A stretch of 64,000 nucleotides of DNA from Neodontobutis hainanensis (Eukaryota; Chordata; Actinopteri; Gobiiformes; Odontobutidae), in assembly GCA_024349245.1 (NCBI GenBank), contig JALDNG010000108.1, positions 111,001 to 175,000 on the forward strand, read 5' to 3'. The notes beneath the pieces were generated by a model. It saw only the letters and a program-made list of their open reading frames with translations, did not search any database and was not told the origin of the DNA. This document shows positions 32,652 through 45,400 of the stretch, in pieces; positions within the stretch are counted from its first letter, which is position 1; every line of letters begins with the position of its first letter. The position numbers and the translations under genes are program-made.

Positions 32652-35600
32652 TTCCATTACTGCTGATCAAAACAACATATCTTTAAAATGAAGTGCCAAT
32701 ATTATCAGTAGCACCCAATTGATTAAATTGACCTAAATTGGTCTCAGCCTCGAAAATACTGTTTTCTGAAAAAGAAAAGACTATTAAGGAAAAAGAAAAA
32801 AAATCGGAGGCTTTGTGAGCAGCTGGTAGTGACTTAATATTTCAGACGGGATACAGAATAAAAACTTTAGCAGCTAGAGATTACTGAGCGGGGGCGTTTT
32901 CTGAATCTGAAACACTTTGAGCTGATTCATCCTCTCAGGCTTAAATACAACGCTGTATATCATTAACTGTTGCCCAAGACGGGTTTTATTATCAATTGTG
33001 TCTAATTAGTCTATTTTATGGATTTTAATTGAGTTATATCCTATTGTGAGGAGTCAAAAATAAGGCTTGAAATTTTTAACTTTTTGGCAGCCTGTCTTCA
33101 AATCCACGTTTAACAGCACTTACTTGAGTTAAATACTGGATTTTTTAAATTGAAGTTCACTTTGGTTTGTTTAGTGCAATAGGAAACAAGTTGTTCACGA
33201 TTAACTCCTTCATGATTGTGTCACATAGGAGACGCCATTAATGTGTTTTTTATTTATTTTTGCAAAATAAAAACCACACATGCTCGAATGAATGTGGCGT
33301 AAAAATTGTGACTCATGACAAACTTATGATAATTGTCTCTGAAGCTACACTTTCCACTGCAAAAAGGTCAGAGGTCGGGTCAGTACGGAGTGGTTTAGAG
33401 GCGTTTTTTTTAGTTTTTAAAGGAGCACTGCCCAACGTATCTGGCTTTTAATTCTAGATGATAAATACTTAATCCAAATTTTACTTTGGATTAAACCTGA
33501 GCAAAAGTCTGAACATAAGGTTTAAAGATGGAAGACTTGTTTTACCTTCACTAATGTTTAAAAAGATGGTCTGATTGGATATTATTATGACCAAAACATG
33601 CCGTACTGACCTGAACCGCACTACTCAATGGAAACATAGCTTTAAATACAACAAATCTAACAAAATCTAGCTACAAAACTGGTGTAAGCAGTGCATTTGT
33701 CAATAAAACATGACACTAGAGCTACAAAGGAAATGAAAGGGACATCAGTAACGAGTGGCGTATTCTTCTCGATCAAAATGTTTTTTTTTTTGTGTGTGCT
33801 CAATTTTAAAACATCAGGAGGTTTTGTGCATAAAAATGACAAAGGCCAAGGATTAAAACCGAACAAAGTGGCCTATATTCTCCCGACAGATGTCCTTATA
33901 CCACTCGAACTGTGGTACTACGTTTACTAAAGTTTTCTATTCAAGTCTTGACACGAAACAAAACAGCGCTAAGCTAAGCCTGGTTTCAGATAAAAGCGAC
34001 TGAAAGGTTTATCCACTGAAACAAACTCTGCCCTGTCTCAGAAATAATCGTGTTGCAGTGTTTTTAGACAAAGCACAAGGGAGCTGTATCTGTTATAGTC
34101 TAGCATTAATATTATGGATTAAATGGGAAAACGGTTTATCTGCTCCTCAAAGACTGAGGAAATATAGGAATGATGACTGTAGATTGTGAAAAAAAAAGAC
34201 TCTTTGGTTTTCTTTTCCTTTTTTTTTTTTTTTGCTTTTTTGGGGTTGTGAAAAATAAAATGAAGTTGATTTAAAAGTTTATTCTTTGTCTTTATTTTAG
34301 AGTGATTTTGATTGTTATAAGTAGTGTTTAGACAATTATCACCTTGACCTACATTTATATATTGTACATTTTCATATTCCTCAAACAAAACGATACACTT
34401 ATTAAAATTATTAACGATACATTTATTAAAATATAAAGTATGAACTAAATTATAATTTATCATTAAATAAAGCATTAGAAACTACAAGAGACATGTCAAA
34501 CTCCAAATCTGGGGCTGTGAGAGGTTTTATTTAATTTGAAAATACACTTGAATATTTGCTTTGGTTCATTTCTTGAATATAAAAAGCATTTCTCAAAACA
34601 TTCAGCACAAATCTCTGAACAGTCAGTGCAACATTTAGAGTTTCTCAAAAAAAAAAAAAGAAAGAAAAATTCACAATTCTGCCTCATTAATAAAACAGAT
34701 CATTTGATTCTCAGTTTAATTGTCTCTTAAGTTGTTTAAAACTCTTTGCATTGTTTCAAGCACAGGATATAAAACCTTTTGCAGTGAAAACATCAATGTT
34801 AATGACAACTTCTAATCCAGTATGTTTCAGTTTGTGTGAGGTTAGGGATACATCAATTTTAAGCAAATTATTTAGCTTTTCACATTGCCTTTTCTCCTGG
34901 ATGTTATTTTTGTGATGATAATTTGTGTGTCCAACAATGAAAATGTGTCTTTGAAAAAGATTCCACTGTGGCTCAAACTGTGACAAAACAACTTTAACTC
35001 GGATAAAGTCACTGACAACTATCTTCTAAAACATGGACTATACTGTTTGCTTTGGTAAATAACTACCTTCTGTAAACATCTGAAAATAGCTTTGATTAAC
35101 CACTGAACAGTTGTTATTTTACAGAAACAAAACTGTTCAAAAAGGAGTAATAAAAGTAAAAGAAAATCAAAAAAAATACAACCTCCATAGTTCCATCACT
35201 CAACACTTACATCGTGAATATTATATTCCTAACACCTTTATTTTCGGATTAAATAAAAACTACTCCATTAACAATGTCTTTGTGTGTAATGATTCTTATT
35301 TACAAATATAGCCCATTGTCAAAAAGTATAACCTTTACTCTTTAATTTTAACCACACGAGTTATTGTATAGCTTTTTTAATAAAGACTAATTTGATCACA
35401 TTGCAAATGAATCAAAAGTTCGGGCTGTAGTGAAATTGCAATGGGAAATAAATATGTAAATTCAAGTGAGTCAAACCAGGTTTGGTGCTGTCTGATTATT
35501 AAGTATTTCTTATAAACCAGGTTATTTAGCACAATTACACTTGGTTAAGGTCAGATTATTGTACAAGAGTTTATAGAAATATTAAAATTCAGTGACATTT

Positions 35601-35779
35601 CTTTGATCATTTTGACACTATACAGACTTACTATATTTTATTATATATTTGTTTATATTTTGTTTTCATAACTCTTGTTTTTTTGTGCACATTTAGCACT
35701 TTGTAGACTTGCATTTATGTATTTAGAAAGCATTTTACTTTATATATGTCATACATTTTCACCACTTTAAACTTTCAGA

Positions 35780-36180
35780 GTGGCCAACAACAGTGACTTA
35801 AACTCAAGTCCTGGGGTGCCACAGGGGTCTACACTAGACCATTGCTTTTTGAGTATCTACATAAATGACCTCACGTTTGTGTTATAATGTTGATTTGATC
35901 ATGTGACAATGAAATCCTGTCTTACTCTAAAGGTTGACAAGACTTAATCTGTTTGTGTTTTTTTCCAAATAGGTTCAAATATTATCCTTTTTGTAAATGG
36001 GTGGAAATCTTTTTCAAAGTGGATGAATTTAAGTATACATCTTACATTTGATTCAAGTCTTAGTTTTAAAAATCATAATGAATGCTTTGTAACACACTGT
36101 AAGTAGCCATTTCAGAAATTCACTGATAAATCTTATACAGATATACGTTGATATTTTTTCAAATGTATCCTCAGATTACT
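35780..36180 (+). mobile_element. LINE (L2/CR1-type) reverse-transcriptase fragment
   Basis: In one frame 35807-35875 reads SPGVPQGSTLDH followed by LSIYINDLT, the conserved reverse-transcriptase block that precedes the catalytic YADD box. Farther on, VDEFKY at 36019-36036 and LTFDSSLSFKNH match the C-terminal part of the same domain. The catalytic segment between them is deleted or scrambled. It is an old, inactive copy. Confidence 0.65.
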
Positions 36181-39100
36181 ATTAAATGCCTAAAACGATG
36201 ACGTTTTACTTACTCACTGTATTCGATGCCGTCCCGGAGCAGAGCTGGAGGAGGTGAAAGTCAACGGGGTTTTTGTTTCTTTACGGCGCCGTAAAAACCA
36301 AAGGCGGCAGATGAGACAAACCGAGAGATGAGGCAGTGTGTGAACCGACGAGAAACACAGATGAGTCAGAGCCAGGGACGAAAAAAAACATCAAATCTGT
36401 TCAGACCCTTTGTGAATTAAATATATGGGCTTTTGTAAAGTGTGAGTGTTTGGAAAATGATTGTCACTTGAAATACATTTGTGTTTGTAATGTTTATACT
36501 ACTTCATGGAAATATGTGCTAAACGGTGGGTAGTACGTAGTAACTTTTACTTAAATAACCCTTAAATAACACTTTGACTTCATTTGACCTTCTCAGATCT
36601 TCTGTCTTTCTCTCAGTGCAGCATTGAGAAGAATATTATAAGACACATTTGCAAACTGACGATCACAAGGGATAAAATAAAGAACTAGTATTGTCTTGTT
36701 TTTAAAGATCCTAAATTTAAATGGGTATTTTTACGTGTGTTGGTCTGTGAAAATTTTTCTACTTCTTTTGTCCGACTTAATGTCATTGGGTAATACCTTT
36801 TAATGTTTATAAGGTCGTATAAAGGTTGTATAATTAACTCAGACAACAGAAACAGTTTTTGTGTGTTTTTATGTCTGTAACAAGTGCTACAGCTGTAAAT
36901 AAACCCGATTGTAGCGATATTATTCATCTCCATCAATCCCTCCCTCAGCAGGTAACGTAAAATATGGTAAAAATAATAATAAAATACAAATATAATAACA
37001 TGTAAAAGACAAAAGAGTAGAAGAATGTTCACCAACAATGAGCTTTAGCTCTACCGTTGGTTTTATTCACACTTGTCTTGTGCTTTTGTAGCTCATTGAA
37101 TTCTATCACTGCTCAAAAAAACAGAACCTTCTCAACAACGACGTGTCTGGAAGAGCTTTATTGCTTGCAGCACATTTCATTTTGTAACGTGAGTACTGCA
37201 AGAAAATCTGAGAAAAAACTCCAAAGATCATCATCCTCTGTGACCTCGAATGGATGTGTATCATGGAAGGAATTAGTTCAGAAGCTGTTACTAAAATTAA
37301 AACGTGGGGCACATGTTTAGTTACATGTTTCTCTTAAGCTTCTAGTTCAGAGCTTCCACAGAGAGGTCATCAGTATTTCATTATTGAACATGTACTGTAT
37401 TTTAAATTTGTGGTAATTATACAAATGTATACTGCAAAAAAAAGTTATAGTCGAAAAAACAAACTAAAATAATGAGGAAATTAAAAGCTATATTAGGTCC
37501 AGAATCCCATTAGAGAATAAAGGTGTTTTAATTGGTCTTAAGACTTGTGTTAAGGCCACTCAGTCTTGTCTCAAACTCATTTTTACTCGGTCTCCTCACC
37601 GCCGCAGACACAGAGGACTACACAGTTTTAATCTGGGGTTCCCAAACATTTGGTCAGGAGGTTTTATTTATGATGCAACAAACTCATTTACCACGAGAAG
37701 GGCCGTGGCGGTCATTTGAAAGTGTAACTTTTAAATTTAAAAGTAAAGCACTGCCAAATTCTTTTTACGACATGTCTGTATTTATATATTATTTTAATGT
37801 ACGTTCACTTCTGTTCACCAATGTATGTGGAGTGTCTGGGGTAAAATAGTAAATAATACAAGCAAACGTTAAATATTTGTTTAAAAATGTAGTTTTATGT
37901 GATTGTATTGTTTATGTCAATATTGTAAAGGAATGTTTAAAACTGTAAATAGTGTACATTCTCCCAAAGATTACTACTGTGACTGGTGATAAAAGTCACC
38001 CTTTTAATATATTTATGGTTAGTTTTTAAATTGGTTCTTAGTAAACCATGAAAGATATTGTCTGCTTGAGGAACAATGTAAGGTTAATGCAGGGACAGCT
38101 GAAAACCTTAAAGGACAAAACAAATTACAAGCTTCCATGAAAAACCCTGAAGAATTATTTTGTGCCAAATCATGAAATGAAAACTTTTTTTGCACCCAAC
38201 AATCTCAAGAATGCCCTCAGAGTTTTCTTTTGTCTTTTATCTTTGTTACATTAAGCGTACATTTAAACCCAAGCAGACAATCTCTTTCATGTGCAATAGG
38301 TTTAAAACGTCCCCCTGTTTTTACTCACTCACTCACGTACCCTCTCAGCGCTGCCCAACAACGATCCAATAACAGAAATGATAACATACAAATAACATTA
38401 GAAAATCCTGCTCCAGTCTTAACGGCACTAGCTACTCAAGTGTGTTTTTATATATTCTATATTTTTCAGAATATATTTCTTTTAAAAGTAATGTGTTGTT
38501 CATGGTTTAGCACTTTAGACTTGTTTTGTCCTGAATATTTTCATGCTTTTTGGGAAAACTGGACCCTTTCAACCATGACACACATTAAACATTTAACCAT
38601 GATGTAAAACCTAAAAAGTCGATGAAGAGTATTTCAAATGTGTAGTTTAAAGCACAAATAGCGCTTTCTTGTTTCTTTACTTTTTTGCATCTAAAGCCAG
38701 ACTTTTATTGTGATCGAACCATATTTCAAAATGTCAAATGAGACCTGACCCCAAATATTTATTTCAAAAACTTCCGGATGCTTGAGGTTGTTACTTTTTT
38801 CTATAGCCTTGCTTCCTTATTACGGTAATTTTAATTTAAATTTTTTTTTTTGGGGGCAACTATTTAAAATAAACGCCCAATAACCAACCTACTGTTTGCA
38901 AAGGGTTATTGGATGAAAAACATCGCCGACAGCGGGTTATCTGACTGCGTTAACGACAACCCACGGAGCACGTAAATGTTCGAGCCACTTCTAATAATGT
39001 TTAATTTTTAACACATACTCATCACACCACGCACTTTTTCGTAATCTGAAAAGTAAGTTCAGTCAATCTGTTATTCAAATTGTAACATGCAAAATCTACA

Positions 39101-39401
39101 GTCCCTCCCCTCAGTTTTGCTGTAAACACTTTTTTTCTATACTTTTGGCCTCCTACATCTTCCTGCTTCCATCTTTCTTGTCACCAGTGTTTCTCCCCTC
39201 CCCTCTCTCTGCCTCTCAGCTCTTTGAACAGAGGAAATCTGCACCTTTTTCTGCACCAAGCACCAGCAGCAGCAGCAGAAAGATTAGTCGAAACAAAGTG
39301 AGAATGAACTGATTCACAGTTTGGAGACACCTCTGCACCGTTTCCTTCTCGTCAGTTTTACTGCTGTGAGCTTCGCGGCTCATATTCTTCCACTTTCTCA
39401 G

Positions 39402-42400
39402 ATGGATTTCTGGTTCGTTGCGACAGTTTCCGCTCTTTTACTCATCACTGTTGGTAAGTTCACTCTACTTTTGAGTCTAATGAAGTTAAATGATCATGTT
39501 CTGTTATGTTGGAGTTTATTGTTTACATTACTCTATAACTTTAATTTGGACGAGAAGAAACGTGAAGAATGTGTTTTTCCTTTGAAAGTGCTGCCTGTCG
39601 AAGACCGACATCACTAAAACAACTGCAAATGTTAAATAAAAGTCATATTGTTGCTTTGTTGCTAGGTTTTCAGGCTTTAAACCCATTTACTGAAATGTAG
39701 CTTGTTCCTTTTCAACATTTACGACATCATGGTTCAGTTTTTGCCAACTATTTATATTGTTTAGCAAAGTTTTCAAGCACTTTTTCAGAACGCTTTACAC
39801 CGTTTTCCTTGAAAGACATGTACATTTGTTGGGTTTAATATTTAACTAAAAGGAAAACTTACACTCGAGTTAGATTATTTGTCTAATGTTGAAGTAAAAT
39901 ACAAACATGCCACAGAAAGCAACACAATGTAAGTTTTTTACTCTGAAATATGGAGCCTGAAAATCATTATAACAACAGTATTACATTTACTTTTATGGTT
40001 TCCTCACACGAAACAGGAAGGTTCAGTGTGTCTGGTTTGGTTTGACAGATTTTCCACTATGTAGCTTTGAGTTTCGAGGGCACGCTACCAACACCTTTTT
40101 ACCCACAATACATTATTATACCGCAAATTTACATTACAACTGGGATTCTTTAGGATTTTTATGAAAAAGTAACTGTCCAGTGTGTGTTTTACCACAGCAT
40201 TTGTCTTTCTTTAGTTTTTTTAATGAATACTGCCTGAAAATGTTTAAATTAGTGCTGTCAATCAATTTAAATATTTGAGTTAATCCTACTCAAGATTTAT
40301 GAATAATTCCAGCTTCTTACCATAGTTTCTCAGTAAAGTGTGATAAAAGAAGCCTCCTTAAACTGCTCCTCAAGCTCCTTTTCAGTGTCGTACAGTGATA
40401 CGTATTGTCACAATAGTCCCCCTCGAAGGCCTTTTATAAGATCTTCTGAAACAGCCCCTGGTCTTCAACATGTTTAGAGATCTGCAGTGGCTCTCTATTT
40501 AACAATGGTATATATATATATATATATATAAATATATATATATGGCATATATTGTGGACAGTTAATACATAATTGTGCAAATGAACACGTCCATTGCCTG
40601 ATTTGTTTTTCACTATAAACCCATACAAGTGCCTCAGATCTTCTTTATTTTTTTGTCTTTCATTGTACTTTTCCATTGTATTAATGATGTGGACATCATA
40701 ACACAGCTAAAATCTAAAACTGTCTTCGGCTCAACACATTAAACTGTTTTGTGTATTGCTTTACTGTGAATAAATGGACTAAATTGTCCTACACAATAAC
40801 AAAAAAGAATAAGTTTGACATTCACACTTGTACTGCATCGCTTCAGCAAAAATGTGCTTAGCTCACAGTTGAAGATGGTATTTGGATTGAGCTTCTTTAC
40901 GTTGGGTTTGTTCACACTTCCATCAGAACCAGTCAAAACCTCCTCATTCATCGTTAAACACACTTTGGTTTGACTTGACCTTGTCACAAACTGAGCTACG
41001 GTTACAGAAGGACATCAGGTCAAAGTAGGCAATGCGATTAATTTGTGTTATATTTTTTTTAGATTTTAGATTAATCGCATTAATGGGTTAACGCTGACAG
41101 CTATAGTTTAACTAATAAAAAGTATGTATTCTTTTGAGCTATATTTACTGTATTTTTAATAATTTAATGTCTATTATCCACATGAAATGAATTTTCCCTT
41201 GAGGATCAATAAAGTACTTCTAATCTAACCTAAACTAATGCCAACACTGAGTCAAGGTTTATATCTCTGCATTAACACAATACACAGCACTAACTCAAAG
41301 AGGACACTAGGTTATTGAGTGATGTTTTAGGAAAAGTGAATTTTATTTGCATTTGTTGCATGTTTAAAGTGTTTTGTCTTTGAAAAATCTTTTAGAAAGA
41401 AAAGGATGTTACGTCATCTGTCTGTGTTTATGTATTTTGTTTTATTTCACACATTTATTTATTTATTCTTGTGCATTTGTGTTTCCGTTTCCGGTGTCGG
41501 CTCTGTTCGAGTTGATGCGTTGTTGTCGTTATGTGTGATTATGTGGGGCATTTGCCGCCAAACTAATTTTTAAAGTGGAACAATAAAAGTTCATTTTAAC
41601 GTGAGAGGCCATTATTTGCTTTATGAACTGTGTAAGAAATAGGATTCAGAAAAGCTGTAACAAGTGGCTCTGCTTTATAATATCTGCTCAGATTCTGAAT
41701 CATTCTGTTTACATTTGTGTACGTCACTTTTGATAAAGTCTGGAATACTAGAAAAATATTTCAAAATACAAGGAAACTATTGTAATATAACATAACAGTA
41801 ACAAAAAACAAATTTATTCTTTAACTTACTTTAACATACTTGTGTTAAATGTATTGTATGTTGAATGTATTTTTCTATAAGTTTTACAGTGAAAAAATTA
41901 AAATAATAAATCGATCACAGCTGTAATTTATAATTTTTTTTTTGGACTTTATATATCCTACACTTTTTTGGGATAGATTTGTTGAAGCGATTAAAAACTG
42001 CTCTGAATAATATTAATGTCCATTAGGCTTTGTACACGGCTCTACACTGGTATATGTGATATATATTTACGGTAATATACTGTCAAAATGTAAACGTAAA
42101 AAACTCGTAAAAGTAAATACACTGAATTATTGTAAATCTAGAAACAGTTTATGTTTACGGATATATCGTGTAAAAAATACATAGTAATTAAAATGACTCT
42201 TTTTCACGTTTTTGTAAAATAGTTATATAAGTAAAAAAATTACACTGTTACACGCGTTATTAGCTAAAGTATTTCCATGTAAACCTGCTTCCAGTAGTTA
42301 TTTAAAACCAGTCGGTCAAACTCAACATTACTATTCTTTCTAAAAAGCTTATCTGGTTTCACATTGGTCAACCGTAAACTGTTGAAGAACTAAATTGGTT

Positions 42401-45400
42401 TAATGTAGGCCTAGTTTTTCTAAATGTAAAACCACAAAGTAGAGTTATTAGAAAATATATTACATACCCTTTAGGATTGTGTTGTAAAAGTATTTTACTC
42501 TGAAACGTTCATTTACATTGTGAACCATAATGTCCGGCTTTTTTAAAAAAAAAAATTCACTGTAATTTAACAAAATATTTTTACAGTGTAAGAGAAATAA
42601 AAGCTACTGTAAAACTTTCAATGACGTTGCATTTGTACTGTTCTGTTTTTTTATAATGTCCCCATCATTTTTACAGCAAAAAATTTAAAAGTCTTATAAA
42701 TCTAATGTTTTTTTTTTTTTTCTTGAGCATAAAACAGTGTAAAACAGATCAAAATACATATGTTTTACAGAGTATGTCAAATGTATTTCCATGTGTCCAT
42801 GTTTTATGGTATATTATTCTTGCCTACAAGTTAAATAAATTTTCCTTTCTTTCAGAAAAGTTCCTAAAACAGAATAGTCTTGTGTATTTAACTTTCCGAT
42901 TTTCTGCTCACTATTCTGTCTCCTAGATCCAGTGGAATCATCAAATGAGACAAGTACCACAACCTCAGAACCCACCAGCTCCATCTGTGCAACTGCTACT
43001 CAAACCTTGTCCAAACCGCCAGACCCCATTCAGAGCTTCATCACAGTCAACTGGACGTCCCGCTGCACAGGACAAGTCATTCTGAACACTTTAAAGCCTG
43101 TCTCCTCATCCTTCTCCTCCGTTCGCGTTTGTCACAATGCATCAATCCTCCAGCTCCTGCCGACGGACCTGTGTCAGAACAAGAAGGGCTGTGAAGGTGC
43201 AACAGTATTCACACGCATCAGTGGCTCAGGTGGATACAGTATTTCAGAAATACAAGAGATGACGCACTGCGAGACTCTGAGTGTCAAATGTAAAGGTCAG
43301 TAAAGTCTATTTGGAGAAAACACTAGTTTAGACTTTGATGAAATGAAACCAAGTGAGAGCATGATACAAGAGATCCCAGGGAACAGTATGAAGCGATTAT
43401 TGTATTACATTTGTTGTTGTTCAGAAGCTGAATGCAGGCGCTGGTCCATCTTGTTGAGTATACACACTAGATGGACTTCCTGTATCTCCTCCTTATGTCT
43501 GTCTCTGGAACCATCAATACCACTCCTTCCTCTTAGATCGAATGTGTAAATCTAAAAGATCCTTCTAGCATCCAATAATAATGTGTAAATGTAAAAAAAA
43601 AAAAATAAAAAAAGAATTATCAAAATTGAGGTCATAACATTTGCAGTCTGTCTCAAAGGCGCATCATTGTGGGATGTGTAAATGAGCTCGATCTGAAATG
43701 TCAGGACTGATGCAAAATGCTGTCTGTATTAACGGTTTTACATGGACACAGACCTTTTGTGCGTTTACAGATTGATCATTTTAAACTTTTTACGCATTTA
43801 ACCTATCTGGCCATTCTTTACATTTTCCTTTTTCGATCTATTATAGACAAGTGTCACTTTCTGCTCCCGCTGGGGACACTTTTTGACCTATTCAAAACCT
43901 TCATCACGACTAGTCCCAGTCCCCGACTATTCATTATATTAAAAAATATTATTATAAATCCCAGTGACATCATGTTTTCAACCTGGCATTTAAAAGGTAA
44001 ATATTCTGAAAATGATTCAATATTTGGTCATTTTGAGTCAAAACTGAAGTGGTTTAAGAGATTTATGCAGAAAAAAGCAGAAATAAATATTAATGTCTGA
44101 TGTTTTTATTGCATATTATTATTTTTGTTGATTTGACTCGACGTCCCCCAGTAGATTGTAAATTGGAGGGTTCCACAAGGGTTCCACAGATGCTAGTGTT
44201 GAGGCTGTGTTTTACTGACACACTGAAAAGACCAAGACTACTAAAGAGCACTACATCACACAAATATAAATCCACACGCAGATCTCTCTACGGACTTTAT
44301 TTTAATAACCTTGAACAGTTTTATAATTCAAACAATCCAGTCTCAGACCAACAACAAACTCATGGAGAGAATGCTTTCTGAAGAAAACAGTAATATTACA
44401 ATAATGATCCCAATAAATAAATCAGTTGTGTTTTTGACTGGTTTTGTAATTTGTGAACGTGAATCTTATGGTGACGATAAATATCCTGCATAAACATATT
44501 AGTATCCATTAAAAAAACTTACTACAAAAGGCTTTTTAACTCTACATTATCATAACAAGGCAGATAATATTTATAAAACTGATGTATTCCTTATCATTTT
44601 GTTATTTATTTCAAATACATTACTATGAAAATCCTTTTGTAGCAAACTTCAAAACATAAATCTATAATTATGTTTAATATGGCGCGAAAATGTGCTCAAT
44701 TCAAGATTACACACAGCGCCGATGCAAAACTCACAAATTTCTGATCCTCTGTTTCAGAGGAGGGTTTCTGAGCTTCTCGTCTCATTTTGTGGTTTGACAT
44801 TTACAAAAGCTTGGCCTACATTTAACCAATTTGTCGCCGTTTTTATTGAATACATCTTTATAGTCGACAAATGTGAAACCAGATCTTGCTTTTCAGAAAG
44901 AGTAGTAATGTTTCCAAAAGACAAGCAGCAAGAGAAATTTAAAGACGGTTTGACAAAGAAAGAAGACGTCAGACTGAATAAGAAAATGCCGGAAGCACGT
45001 TTGAGCAGGAGTTAAAAGCTTTGAAACAAAAGGGTGTCAGTGACTTTACAAGAAGAACAAAAACATCTGACGCTGTAAAGATTTTTGTCCACAGCTTTTG
45101 TTTCTCACTTTTCAAATTTGAATTCCAACAAATTGCAGAGTGAAAGAACAGAAGAAGAAATATTTGGTGAGACTTGTTCCACTGTGTCCAGGTCAAACCG
45201 GACTAAACCAGACTTTCAAATCTCAGGAGGAACAGACCATATGATCCCAGAAAGAACAAGGCCTTTATTTTTATTTTTATTTATCCCTATCTCATACTTT
45301 TCTCCCCCGACAGCAGCCGAGGGACCTCCCCTGCTTCGCTTTTACAAAAACACATTTATTTCTCCACAAAATACTTATACAAGGACATCAATTATTGTTA

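Larger units (their letters stand above)
28520..39401. other. vps37c 3' UTR and long intergenic region
   Basis: About 10.9 kb, AT-rich. It contains the vps37c 3' UTR with a polyadenylation signal at 28955 and two LINE fragments (29540-29765 and 35780-36180). A terminal-inverted-repeat element lies at 32201-32651, a CTT/TTC run at 31858-31878, and the cd5 promoter at the right end. No further exon with domain similarity or convincing splice context is visible. Confidence 0.5.

Noticed and set aside
44140..44215. Possible reverse-transcriptase box (GG..KGST-like) in cd5 intron 2
   Set aside because: Only a few residues agree, stops interrupt it, and no second motif is found nearby.
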